A DNA stretch of 11,880 bases from Bacillota bacterium (GTDB lineage: Bacteria; Bacillota; Clostridia; Christensenellales; Pumilibacteraceae), in contig WQZE01000021.1 in NCBI GenBank assembly GCA_009780875.1, positions 1-11,880 of the forward strand, given 5' to 3'. The notes under the pieces are model-generated. The model saw only the letters and a list, made by a program, of their open reading frames with translations, did not search any database and had not been told where the DNA came from. Below, piece after piece: positions 1 to 5,884 of this stretch; the first letter of the stretch is position 1, and each line of letters begins with the position of its first letter. The position numbers and the translations under genes were made by a program.

Positions 1-156
1 AACTCTAATTTTGGATATGACAATATGACGCAGGATACGGGCGATGGTATCAAGGGCGTTATCAAGACATTGGGTACAGGTGCTGAGTATATGGTGGTTA
101 TAGCGGCATCGGATATGACGACAATGTCGGGTGTGTTTAATTGGTTGTGGAATTGA
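1..156 (+). CDS. C-terminal fragment of an unrecognised protein
   Basis: Frame 1 is open from the first base of the window to a TGA at 154-156, giving the last 51 residues of a gene that starts upstream. The fragment is rich in Gly, Thr and Met and ends in a short hydrophobic, tryptophan-containing tail (VFNWLWN). I do not recognise a family. There is no cysteine cluster, nucleotide-binding motif or clear membrane segment. It is 48 nt upstream of the manganese exporter gene on the same strand, but that gene has its own -10 box, so co-transcription is not implied. Coding status rests on the open frame running in from the edge and a base composition like that of the next gene. Confidence 0.55.
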   Translation, partial: NSNFGYDNMTQDTGDGIKGVIKTLGTGAEYMVVIAASDMTTMSGVFNWLWN

Positions 157-169
157 TTTGAGTCAATGG

Positions 170-198
170 TATTTTTTGAGAGGTGTGGGATATATAAT
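170..198 (+). promoter_or_regulatory. Putative mntP promoter with perfect -10 and weak -35
   Basis: A perfect TATAAT lies at 193-198. At 17-bp spacing the -35 position (170-175) reads TATTTT, a poor match. The expected transcription start (~204-206) falls on the ATG at 205, so the mRNA would be leaderless. No Shine-Dalgarno site is seen in the 15 bases before the ATG. Confidence 0.45.
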
Positions 199-204
199 TA
201 AAAT

Positions 205-888
205 ATGGTAGTAGTGTTTTTTTTGGCAGTATCTCTTGCGATGGACGCCCTGGCGGTGTCCTTTTGCAATGGGCTCAGGCAAAAGCGATTTGCCGCAAGG
301 TGGTGTGTGGCGTCGTGTGTCTTTTTTGGGCTGATGCAGGGCGGGATGCCTGTGCTGGGGTATTTTTTGGGTGAATTGATTTTGCCGTACATTGAGAGTT
401 TTCAGACGTGGGTGGCGATGGGGATTTTGGTTGTGCTTGGTGGCAAAATGCTGCGTGAGGGCATCAAAGAGATTTTGCAGGACAAAAAAAACAAGCGGGC
501 AATGGATGCGGTGTGTGCCAAGTGTGAGGACGGGGATGAGGTATGTAGGGCAAAAAGGGAGCAGTGTGAGAGATTCAAGACTGATGTGGTGGTGATGGAG
601 ATTGTGAGCAAGAATGAGGGGCGTGGTGGATGGAGCGTGGGCAGAGTGTTGGCACAAGGGGTTGCCACCAGTATTGATGCGTTTGCGGTGGGTTTGGCGG
701 TGGCTACGCTGGGGGTGTCTGTGTGGGTTGTGGGGGGTGTGATTGCCGTAGTGACCGCCGTATTGTGTTTTGGTGGGGTGGTGCTTGGGTACAAGAGCGG
801 CAAGATTTTTGCGGGCAAAGAGGGCTGGGCGGTCGTGCTGGGTGGCGTGGTGATGATTGGGTTTGGGATTAGTTTTTTGTTTAGGTGA
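205..888 (+). CDS. mntP: MntP-family manganese efflux pump
   Basis: Inner-membrane Mn(II) exporter of the MntP (DUF204) family, 227 residues. The two halves carry the family's paired signatures: LAMDALAVS near residues 11-19 with D14, and SIDAFAVG at 156-163 with D158, the membrane aspartates expected to bind the metal. GLMQGGMPVLGYFLG (42-56) and LGGKM (78-82) are also typical. About six hydrophobic segments can be traced. The family is usually near 190 residues. The extra length lies in the central cytoplasmic loop (about 90-140), which carries four cysteines, C104, C107, C114 and C121, spaced C-x2-C-x6-C-x6-C. The ATG at 205 is chosen because it places the first membrane helix at the N-terminus as in homologues. 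It sits 6 nt after a TATAAT box, with no ribosome binding site. No mntP riboswitch-like leader could fit, given the predicted start of transcription. Confidence 0.88.
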   Translation: MVVVFFLAVSLAMDALAVSFCNGLRQKRFAARWCVASCVFFGLMQGGMPVLGYFLGELILPYIESFQTWVAMGILVVLGGKMLREGIKEILQDKKNKRAMDAVCAKCEDGDEVCRAKREQCERFKTDVVVMEIVSKNEGRGGWSVGRVLAQGVATSIDAFAVGLAVATLGVSVWVVGGVIAVVTAVLCFGGVVLGYKSGKIFAGKEGWAVVLGGVVMIGFGISFLFR

Positions 889-952
889 GCCTTTGTACAA
901 AAAGAAATCCATAAAAATATTTAAATTTTTTTTGGAAACAGCACAAAATCGT

Positions 953-981
953 TTGACAATCAATCAAAATTGTGGTATAAT
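953..981 (+). promoter_or_regulatory. Strong promoter of the ribosomal-protein/rpoA cluster
   Basis: TTGACA at 953-958 and TATAAT at 976-981 both match the sigma-70/SigA consensus exactly, with an optimal 17-bp spacer and an extended -10 TGG at 973-975. Transcription should start near 988, leaving a 5' leader of about 120 nt before the KOW gene at 1110. The leader contains the palindrome GAATATTC (996-1003) and a G4-T6 run (1015-1024). I could not resolve a convincing attenuator. The mntP-to-KOW gap otherwise holds an A/T-only stretch (912-933) with no clear terminator. Confidence 0.85.
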
Positions 982-1109
982 AATTTGTACTAGGCGAATA
1001 TTCTAATGTTTGCTGGGGTTTTTTATTTGTCAAAAACTTGCCGAGGGCGGGTGTGACAAAACGGAGTCTTGCAAAAGTGGTTTTGTGAGCAAGTTTGACA
1101 GTTGTGGTA

Positions 1110-1565
1110 ATGGACAAAAAACAAGAAAAACTAAAAACGGTCAAGGCTGGCAAGGCGACAAAGGTTGCTCCCAAGGCAGAGGAAAGCAAGGTTTCAAAAA
1201 AACCGATGGCATCCAAACTGACCACCAAAGAAAAAGCAACGACAAACAAAATGGCGGACAGTGGTGTGCAGACAAGCACAAGTATGCTGGGGCATTTTGT
1301 GGTCAGCAAGTGTGGCAGGGATGAGGGTCGTGCATATGTCGTGGTGCGTATTGTGGATGGTGATTTTGTGATGGTGTCCGATGGCAAAGTTCGCAAACTG
1401 GACAATCCCAAAAAGAAACGCAAAAAGCATTTGAGACAGGGACCGTTGGTGGAGACCATTGCACGCAAATTGATTTTGCAGACCAAGATTTTTGATAGTG
1501 AGTTGCACAGTGCCTTGGGTGCTGTTGCCAATACGCTTGACCCCGATATGCGGGTTGTAGAATAA
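1110..1565 (+). CDS. KOW-domain RNA-binding protein (L14e/L6e-like)
   Basis: A 151-residue basic protein. Residues about 60-108 form a KOW-type domain (GHFVVSKCGRDEGRAYVV, then VSDGKVRKLDNPKKKRKKHL). This is the pattern of the small RNA-binding proteins found just before infA in many Firmicutes, which resemble eukaryotic/archaeal L14e and probably bind rRNA. In those genomes the protein is roughly 85-100 residues. Here about 58 residues rich in Lys, Ala, Thr and Ser precede the domain, with more sequence after it. The start is uncertain: ATG 1110 is used, TTG 1095 and GTG 1104/1107 are in frame, and no good Shine-Dalgarno site is visible for any of them. A later in-frame ATG (1251) would trim the tail but also lacks a ribosome binding site. 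It is the first gene of the cluster, 14 nt before infA. Confidence 0.8.
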   Translation: MDKKQEKLKTVKAGKATKVAPKAEESKVSKKPMASKLTTKEKATTNKMADSGVQTSTSMLGHFVVSKCGRDEGRAYVVVRIVDGDFVMVSDGKVRKLDNPKKKRKKHLRQGPLVETIARKLILQTKIFDSELHSALGAVANTLDPDMRVVE

Positions 1566-1579
1566 ACAACAGGAGTTTT

Positions 1580-1810
1580 ATGCCAAGAGAGGACAATATT
1601 GAAGTTGAGGGAGTTGTCGTAGAGACACTGCGGAACGCTATGTTCAAAGTGCGTCTCAAAAACACGCCTACGGAGCATATTGTTACCGCCACGATTAGTG
1701 GCAAAATCCGTATGAACTATATCAAGATATTGGTGGGCGACAATGTAAAAATGGAAATGTCTCCGTATGATATGTTCAAAGGCAGAATTACTTACCGTAG
1801 CAAGTCGTAG
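1580..1810 (+). CDS. infA: Translation initiation factor IF-1
   Basis: A 76-residue S1/OB-fold protein that binds the A site of the 30S subunit and helps IF-2 and IF-3 select the start codon. The family pattern runs through the whole protein: EVEGVVVETLRNAMFKVRL at the N-terminus, then HIVTATISGKIRMNYIKILVGDNVKME, then the closing Y-D-x-x-K-G-R-I-T-Y-R. Length is close to the usual 72 residues. AGGAG at 1571-1575 sits 4 nt before the ATG and fixes the start. It lies 14 nt after the KOW gene and 63 nt before rpmJ, the conserved order in Gram-positive alpha operons. Confidence 0.97.
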   Translation: MPREDNIEVEGVVVETLRNAMFKVRLKNTPTEHIVTATISGKIRMNYIKILVGDNVKMEMSPYDMFKGRITYRSKS

Positions 1811-1873
1811 GGCGGTTGTGGACAAGTCATCAAGTATTGCAAAAAAATTGAGTATACAAAATAGAGGAATCTT

Positions 1874-1990
1874 ATGAAAGTTAGAGCATCCGTAAAACCT
1901 ATGTGTGACAAATGCAAGGTAATCAAAAGGCACGGGACCATTAGGGTTATTTGTGCAAAGTATCCAAATCACAAACAAAGGCAAGGTTAG
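1874..1990 (+). CDS. rpmJ: 50S ribosomal protein L36 (bL36), zinc-binding form
   Basis: A complete 38-residue protein beginning MKVRASVKPMCDKCK. C11, C14, C27 and H33 form the zinc ribbon of the C+ (zinc-containing) type of bL36, which folds against 23S rRNA in the large subunit. The presence of the ligands means it is not the zinc-free paralogue used under zinc starvation. GAGGAA at 1864-1869 provides the ribosome binding site, 4 nt before the ATG. It is preceded by infA and followed by an unusually long 115-nt gap to rpsM. Confidence 0.97.
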   Translation: MKVRASVKPMCDKCKVIKRHGTIRVICAKYPNHKQRQG

Positions 1991-2069
1991 GTTTGTGGTG
2001 TGATGCAAAGTGGCGTGTGCATTGAATGTGCCGTGTGCTTTGTTGGAAGAAAATTTTATAAAACGGGCG

Positions 2070-2087
2070 TTTGCAAGAGATTGCAAA
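2070..2087 (+). promoter_or_regulatory. RNA hairpin with GAGA tetraloop upstream of rpsM
   Basis: TTTGCAA (2070-2076) and TTGCAAA (2081-2087) are perfect complements closing the loop GAGA (2077-2080), a GNRA-type tetraloop. The stem ends about 6 nt before the rpsM Shine-Dalgarno site AAGGGAG (2093-2099). It could tune rpsM translation or protect an mRNA end; neither is shown. Confidence 0.5.
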
Positions 2088-2105
2088 AAAGCAAGGGAGC
2101 AAAAA

Positions 2106-2486
2106 GTGGCTAGAATTGCGGGCATAGATTTGCCAAAGGACAAAAGAGCAGAGATTGGACTCACCTATATCTATGGTGTGGGGCGTCCTATGTCAAACAA
2201 GATTTTGGCGGCTACCAAAATCAATCCAAACACTCGCATCAAAGATTTGAGCGAAGTGCAAGTGATTGCTATCTCCAAATATATTGATGCAAATCTCCGT
2301 GTTGAGGGCGACCTTCGCAGAGAGGTTTCTTTGAGTATCAAGCGTCTTGTGGACATTGGTTGCTATCGTGGTGTCCGTCACCGCAAAAAGTTGCCGGTGC
2401 GTGGACAAAGCACCAAGCAAAATGCAAGGACACGCAAAGGGCCCAAGCGTACGGTTGGCAGGAGCAAAAAAGAAAGCAAGAAATAA
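2106..2486 (+). CDS. rpsM: 30S ribosomal protein S13 (uS13)
   Basis: A 126-residue protein of the 30S head that contacts 16S rRNA, S19 and, through bridges, the 50S subunit; its basic tail reaches toward P-site tRNA. It starts MARIAGIDLPKDKRAEIGLTYIYG in the standard way. The H2TH region with GVGRPMSNKIL follows, then RREVSLSIKRLVDIGCYRGVRHRK, and the tail TKQNARTRKGPKR is rich in Lys and Arg. The start is the GTG at 2106, supported by AAGGGAG at 2093-2099 and by the family N-terminus. The frame stays open upstream to 2010, but that extension matches nothing in S13. The 138-nt gap to rpsK is long for this operon. Confidence 0.96.
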   Translation: MARIAGIDLPKDKRAEIGLTYIYGVGRPMSNKILAATKINPNTRIKDLSEVQVIAISKYIDANLRVEGDLRREVSLSIKRLVDIGCYRGVRHRKKLPVRGQSTKQNARTRKGPKRTVGRSKKESKK

Positions 2487-2551
2487 TGCGATAGATTTGT
2501 GGGTTGCCTAGTACTTTTGGCAAAGGTGACTCAGCAAAGAGCAAAGCGAGG

Positions 2552-2568
2552 TTGCTTGTTGCAAGCAA
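2552..2568 (+). promoter_or_regulatory. Hairpin in the rpsM-rpsK gap
   Basis: TTGCTTG (2552-2558) pairs perfectly with CAAGCAA (2562-2568) around the 3-nt loop TTG; G2551 and T2569 could add a wobble pair. It lies 56 nt before the rpsK ATG. There is no T-tract after it, so it is not a terminator. Its role is unknown. Confidence 0.4.
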
Positions 2569-2624
2569 TGAGACTTTCACAAAATGAATAAACGCTCTCT
2601 TGATGGGGGCAAAAGGAATCAAAA

Positions 2625-3011
2625 ATGGCTGTTGCAAAGACATCAAAAAAAAGAGTGACCAAGGCTCCTGACAAGGGGCAAGCACATATTCGTTCAAGTT
2701 TCAACAACACGATTGTGACTTTGACCGATGAAAAGGGCAATGCAATCTCTGCATCCAGTGCAGGGGCACTCAATTTTAGGGGTAGTCGCAAGTCTACACC
2801 TTATGCGGCACAACAAGCGTGTGAAAAGGCGGCAAGAGCGGCACACGATGCAGGTTTGCGTAGTGTGGAAGTCTTTGTAAAAGGACCAGGGCAAGGCAGA
2901 GAGGCTGCGATTAGGGCACTTGAAAACGCTGGACTCAGCGTGAGTGCGATTACCGATGTTTCACCTATTCCACACAACGGTTGCCGTCCACCCAAAAAGC
3001 GTAGGGTCTAA
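2625..3011 (+). CDS. rpsK: 30S ribosomal protein S11 (uS11)
   Basis: A 128-residue protein of the 30S platform that lines the mRNA exit path with S7 and S18. Family blocks are intact: GQAHIRSSFNNTIVTLTDEKGN near 18-39, FRGSRKSTPYAAQQA around 51-65, VKGPGQGREAAIRALENAGL in the C-terminal half, and the invariant ending DVSPIPHNGCRPPKKRRV. One departure is SASSAG, where most bacteria have WASAG. AAGGAA at 2613-2618 lies 6 nt before the ATG. The gene is followed by 163 nt of non-coding sequence before rpsD. Confidence 0.97.
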   Translation: MAVAKTSKKRVTKAPDKGQAHIRSSFNNTIVTLTDEKGNAISASSAGALNFRGSRKSTPYAAQQACEKAARAAHDAGLRSVEVFVKGPGQGREAAIRALENAGLSVSAITDVSPIPHNGCRPPKKRRV

Positions 3012-3090
3012 GATTGGATTGTGTGTGTTGGGTGATGAAACAAAGAGTGTGTTTTGTGTGATTGATGGGCAGTGGATAGTACCAAAAAAT

Positions 3091-3118
3091 GTTTTTTGCG
3101 TGTTTGTTTGCAAAAAAC
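3091..3118 (+). promoter_or_regulatory. Strong hairpin in the rpsK-rpsD gap
   Basis: GTTTTTTGC (3091-3099) and GCAAAAAAC (3110-3118) are exact reverse complements, giving a 9-bp stem around a 10-nt loop. It ends 56 nt before the rpsD ATG. S4 is a known autogenous translational repressor of alpha operons, so an S4-binding leader is possible. The stem is mostly A-U, and no pseudoknot partner was demonstrated. There is no U-tract after it. Confidence 0.45.
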
Positions 3119-3174
3119 AATGAGCAAGCGACAAACAAAAAATAAAAACAAAGACAACAAAGATAGAGGGCAAA

Positions 3175-3795
3175 ATGGCAAAATATACGGGAGCGGATTG
3201 CAGACTATGTAGGAGAGAGGGACAAAAATTGTTCCTCAAAGGCGAGAGATGCACAAGCAAAAAGTGTGCAATGGATAGGCGTCCAGTTCCTCCTGGACAA
3301 CACGGCTTGGGTCGCAAAAAAGTGAACGAGTACGGTTTGCAATTGCGTGAAAAACAAAAAGTAAAAAGGGCTTATGGGTTGCTTGAAAAGCAGTTCCGTG
3401 GGTACTATGATATGGCGAGCACCAAAAAGGGTGTTACGGGCGATGTAATGCTTGCTATGATTGAAAAAAGATTGGACAATGTCGTATACCGTATGGGTAT
3501 TGGGGCATCTAGGGCACAATCCAAGCAAATCGTGACACACGGGCATATGCAAGTCAACGGCAAGTCTGTCAACATTGCTTCTTATCAAACCAAGGTGGGT
3601 GATACCATCACCATCAAACCAAGCAAAAAAGACAATGCTATTTTCAAGGAATTGAAGGGTGCCAAGATAGTTATGCCCAAATGGCTCACTTTTGATACCA
3701 ATGATTTTGTGGGAAAAATTATTGCGGAACCACAAAGAGATGATGTGGACCTCAACATCAAAGAAAGTTTGATTATTGAGTTGTACAGCAAGTAA
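3175..3795 (+). CDS. rpsD: 30S ribosomal protein S4 (uS4), zinc-binding form
   Basis: A 206-residue primary 16S rRNA-binding protein that nucleates assembly of the 30S body and, in several bacteria, represses its own operon. C9, C12, C26 and C31 form the N-terminal zinc motif of the C+ version of S4. The S4 RNA-binding domain follows: RLDNVVYRMGIGASRAQSKQ, then VTHGHMQVNGKSVNI and VGDTITI. Length is normal. GAGGG at 3166-3170 sits 4 nt before the ATG. The position between rpsK and rpoA is the arrangement seen in Clostridia and many other phyla, and differs from Bacilli, where rpsD stands alone. The 120 nt to rpoA hold only weak dyad symmetry. Confidence 0.97.
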   Translation: MAKYTGADCRLCRREGQKLFLKGERCTSKKCAMDRRPVPPGQHGLGRKKVNEYGLQLREKQKVKRAYGLLEKQFRGYYDMASTKKGVTGDVMLAMIEKRLDNVVYRMGIGASRAQSKQIVTHGHMQVNGKSVNIASYQTKVGDTITIKPSKKDNAIFKELKGAKIVMPKWLTFDTNDFVGKIIAEPQRDDVDLNIKESLIIELYSK

Positions 3796-3915
3796 TAGGT
3801 CACTAGGCTTGGGTCATACAAGAGTGTTTGGTTTGCGGATTGTAAAACAAACAACGACACGAGTCAGAAAAATTGAATTGATTTTGCCCTGGTAGATAAT
3901 GGAGATAGCACATAT

Positions 3916-4884
3916 ATGATGGAGATAGAGAAGCCACGCATTACAGTAGAAGAGTCAAGTGATTTGAGACAAGGCAAATTTATTGTAGAGCCGCTTGAAA
4001 GAGGGTATGGGACTACTATTGGCAATGCTCTGAGAAGGGTGTTGTTGTCGGCACTACCCGGTACGGCGGTTGTGGGTATCACCATTGAGGGTGCTCCGCA
4101 CGAATTTACCACCATCAAGGGAGTGAGAGAGGATGTCGCTGACATTATTCTCAATCTCAAAGGACTCAATCTCAAAGGCTATTTTGGCGAAAGAACGACC
4201 AAAAAATCTATTCGTATTGACATTGACAACAAGGGGACAACACCCATTGTCATTACTGCCAAGGACATAGAGACCGACCCTGAGGTGCAAGTACTCAATC
4301 CTGATTTGTATATTTGCACAATGGAGCAAGGTGCCAAGTTGCATATGGAACTTGCCGTTGCCAAAGGGCGTGGTTATGTGACCGCCGACAAAAACAAGGA
4401 TGCGTCCAGACCAATTGGGTTTATTCCTATTGACAGTATTTTTACGCCCGTCAAGACGGTCAACTATGCTGTGGAGAGCACCCGTGTTGGACAAAGTATT
4501 GACCACGACAAATTGATTATAGAAGTTGGCACGGATGCTGCGTTCAGTCCCAAAGAGGTTTTGGCACTTGCTGCAAAAGCGATTGACGACCATATGAGAT
4601 TGTTTGTGGAACTTGCGGATAGTTTTGCGGGGCTTGATATCTTGGTGGATCGTGAAGATGATGCAGCAAAACGCAATTTGGAAATGAACATTGAAGAGTT
4701 GGATTTGTCTGTGCGGAGTTACAACTGCCTCAAACGCGCCAATATTCATACCGTTGAGGACTTGACAAGACGCTCTGAGGAGGATATGCTCAAAGTGCGT
4801 AACCTTGGACAAAAGTCACTAGAAGAAGTTATTTACAAGTTGAGAGCCTTGGGTCTTGACCTCAAAACATACAACGAAGACTAA
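3916..4884 (+). CDS. rpoA: DNA-directed RNA polymerase subunit alpha
   Basis: A 322-residue alpha subunit; its dimer nucleates assembly of RNA polymerase. The N-terminal domain carries PLERGYGTTIGNALRRVLLS (about 25-44) and the family block GAPHEFTTIKGVREDV. The middle shows SIFTPVKTVNYAVESTRVGQ. The C-terminal domain (about 255-317) has R267 in RSYNCLKRA, equivalent to the UP-element DNA-contacting R265 of E. coli, and the helix-hairpin-helix VRNLGQKSLEEV. The start is the first of two adjacent ATGs, with GGAGA at 3901-3905 about 10 nt before; the ATG at 3919 is almost as good. Length is normal and no residue loss is evident. Confidence 0.97.
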   Translation: MMEIEKPRITVEESSDLRQGKFIVEPLERGYGTTIGNALRRVLLSALPGTAVVGITIEGAPHEFTTIKGVREDVADIILNLKGLNLKGYFGERTTKKSIRIDIDNKGTTPIVITAKDIETDPEVQVLNPDLYICTMEQGAKLHMELAVAKGRGYVTADKNKDASRPIGFIPIDSIFTPVKTVNYAVESTRVGQSIDHDKLIIEVGTDAAFSPKEVLALAAKAIDDHMRLFVELADSFAGLDILVDREDDAAKRNLEMNIEELDLSVRSYNCLKRANIHTVEDLTRRSEEDMLKVRNLGQKSLEEVIYKLRALGLDLKTYNED

Positions 4885-4974
4885 CTTTTGAAAATTGGAA
4901 TGGGTAGCAAGACAAAATGAAGTTGCGATACAAATTTCCGATTCTAGTCAAAACAGCCAAGGGTCACAAATGGA

Positions 4975-5180
4975 GTGGAGTGGTCATCAAATGCTGAGAA
5001 TTGTTTTTCTGTTTTGAACAAGAAAAAACGAATTGGCAACAAGGATGATGTGGATACCTTGTACAAACACCCAATGGAATGGCGAGAGTTTGATTTTCTG
5101 TTTTTGAATAGAGAAGTTCTCAAACAACAACGAGTAAAATGCTGAAAGTTTACTTTTTTGATTTTTGAAAAGCAAAAAAG
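4975..5180 (+). repeat. Three imperfect ~35-nt repeats in the rpoA-rplQ gap
   Basis: The 368-nt space between rpoA and rplQ holds three related segments at about 4989-5022, 5078-5115 and 5137-5173. They share the pattern RAATGSYGARARTTT, then a T-rich run, then TTTTGAA and an A/G-rich tail. Starts are 89 and 59 nt apart, so the copies are not regularly spaced and no CRISPR is implied. A frame from GTG 4975 to TGA 5145 is open (56 codons) and reads VEW and later MEW at the start of two repeat units. There is no ribosome binding site, and frame continuity is lost at the third copy. It looks like a decayed or non-coding interspersed element. The stretch from 4885 to 4974 shows nothing recognisable. 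Confidence 0.45.
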
Positions 5181-5213
5181 TGTAGAACCAATATAAAAAC
5201 AAAGATAAACAAC

Positions 5214-5243
5214 AATTGTACAAGCAATGTACATTGTACAGTT
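5214..5243 (+). promoter_or_regulatory. Hairpin abutting the rplQ ribosome binding site
   Basis: AATTGTACAA (5214-5223) pairs with TTGTACAGTT (5234-5243) over 10 bp with one G-U wobble, around the loop GCAATGTACA. The stem ends immediately before the Shine-Dalgarno sequence GGAGGG (5244-5249). This placement suits translational control of rplQ, for example by L17 itself, but no binding evidence exists. As DNA it is also a dyad containing repeated TGTACA. Confidence 0.55.
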
Positions 5244-5252
5244 GGAGGGTAT

Positions 5253-5765
5253 ATGGAACAACGCAAACTAGGACTCAATACGACACAGCGTATGGCACTG
5301 CTCAAAAATCAAGTGACCGAACTTTTGTGGTATGGAAAATTGGACACCACTTGGGCAAGAGCCAAAGAGGTGCAACGCATTGCCGAAAAAATATTGACCA
5401 CCGCTTTTAGGGCGTGGGATGACACCGTCAAAAAGGTGGAAGAACGCAAAAACGCCAAAGGGCAAACCATCAAGGTAGAAGTTGTCAACGATGGACCCAA
5501 ACGCCTTGCTGCACGCCGTAGCATTATGTCAAAACTCAATGACATTCAAGAAAAGCGTGCCGTGGATGAGCCATATGATGCCTTCTTGGCTCGCACCGAG
5601 GCCATCAAACACCCACTCATTGAAAAAATATTCAATGAATACGCACCCCGCATTCAAAAGCGTGAATCCAACAAAGGTGCCAAAGGTGGCTACACCCGTG
5701 TCCTCAAAACCGGCTTCCGCCGTGGCGACGCCGCCGAAACCGCAATGATAGAAGTTATTTTGTAA
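5253..5765 (+). CDS. rplQ: 50S ribosomal protein L17 (bL17), with internal insertions
   Basis: A 170-residue large-subunit protein located near the tunnel exit. The N-terminal block RKLGLNTTQRMALLKNQVTELL, the DTTWARAKEVQRIAEK segment and the C-terminal GGYTRVLKTGFRRGDAAETAMIEV are classic L17. Common bacterial forms are about 115-130 residues. The added length here lies between the second block and the IEKIFNEYAPR segment, mainly charged sequence at about 52-85 plus part of 98-118. Longer L17 versions occur in some Firmicutes, so this is variation and not damage. GGAGGG at 5244-5249 is 3 nt before the ATG and directly follows a 10-bp hairpin. It is the last gene of the cluster. Confidence 0.96.
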   Translation: MEQRKLGLNTTQRMALLKNQVTELLWYGKLDTTWARAKEVQRIAEKILTTAFRAWDDTVKKVEERKNAKGQTIKVEVVNDGPKRLAARRSIMSKLNDIQEKRAVDEPYDAFLARTEAIKHPLIEKIFNEYAPRIQKRESNKGAKGGYTRVLKTGFRRGDAAETAMIEVIL

Positions 5766-5770
5766 TAGTA

Positions 5771-5803
5771 AAACCCCCTTTGTCTTTTGAGACAGAGGGG
5801 TTT
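5771..5803 (+). terminator. Intrinsic terminator after rplQ (first of two)
   Basis: AAACCCCCTTTGTC (5771-5784) pairs with GACAGAGGGGTTT (5791-5803) around TTTTGA, giving a 13-bp stem with one bulged C and one G-U pair. The U-tract is short (TTTG), so read-through is possible. It starts 6 nt after the rplQ stop. Confidence 0.8.
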
Positions 5804-5815
5804 GTACATCGTTGT

Positions 5816-5850
5816 AAGGATTGTGATTAAAACAGTCCTTTTGTTTTTTT
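5816..5850 (+). terminator. Second intrinsic terminator after rplQ
   Basis: AAGGATTG (5816-5823) pairs with CAGTCCTT (5833-5840), with one G-U wobble, and is followed by TTGTTTTTTT (5841-5850). Being in tandem with the previous hairpin, it should insulate the accessory operon from the highly transcribed ribosomal cluster. Confidence 0.75.
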
Positions 5851-5884
5851 GTTGGTTCCTTTTATAGGGAATTTTTGCAAACAG

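Noticed and set aside
152..175. Terminator between gene 1 and mntP
   Set aside because: ATTGA...TCAAT gives only a 5-bp A/T-rich stem ahead of a T-run, too weak to call.
1006..1056. 16-codon leader peptide in the ribosomal-cluster 5' UTR
   Set aside because: An ATG frame exists, but without a ribosome binding site or codons that suggest attenuation.
2010..2105. N-terminal extension of rpsM
   Set aside because: The frame is open, but the extra residues match nothing in S13, whereas GTG 2106 has a good Shine-Dalgarno site and gives the conserved MARIAGIDLP start.
881..2164. Long reverse-strand open frame (427 codons) across the KOW, infA and rpmJ genes
   Set aside because: It is antisense to well-supported genes, its residue pattern is low-complexity Leu/Ser/Phe/Thr, and it has no family motif or ribosome binding site.
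3829..3875. Hairpin in the rpsD-rpoA gap (GTTTG...CAAAC)
   Set aside because: Only 5 bp with a long loop and several alternative pairings; not better than chance.
4917..4997. 26-codon ORF after rpoA (MKLRYKFPILVK...)
   Set aside because: No well-placed ribosome binding site; its end falls inside repeat copy 1. Likely chance.
4989..5173. CRISPR array
   Set aside because: Only three degenerate copies, irregular spacing (89 and 59 nt), T-rich cores and no cas genes in the window.
4944..5261. Reverse-strand 105-codon frame across the rpoA-rplQ gap
   Set aside because: Its apparent repeats simply reflect the DNA repeats. It has no start signal, and it overlaps the rplQ hairpin and start.
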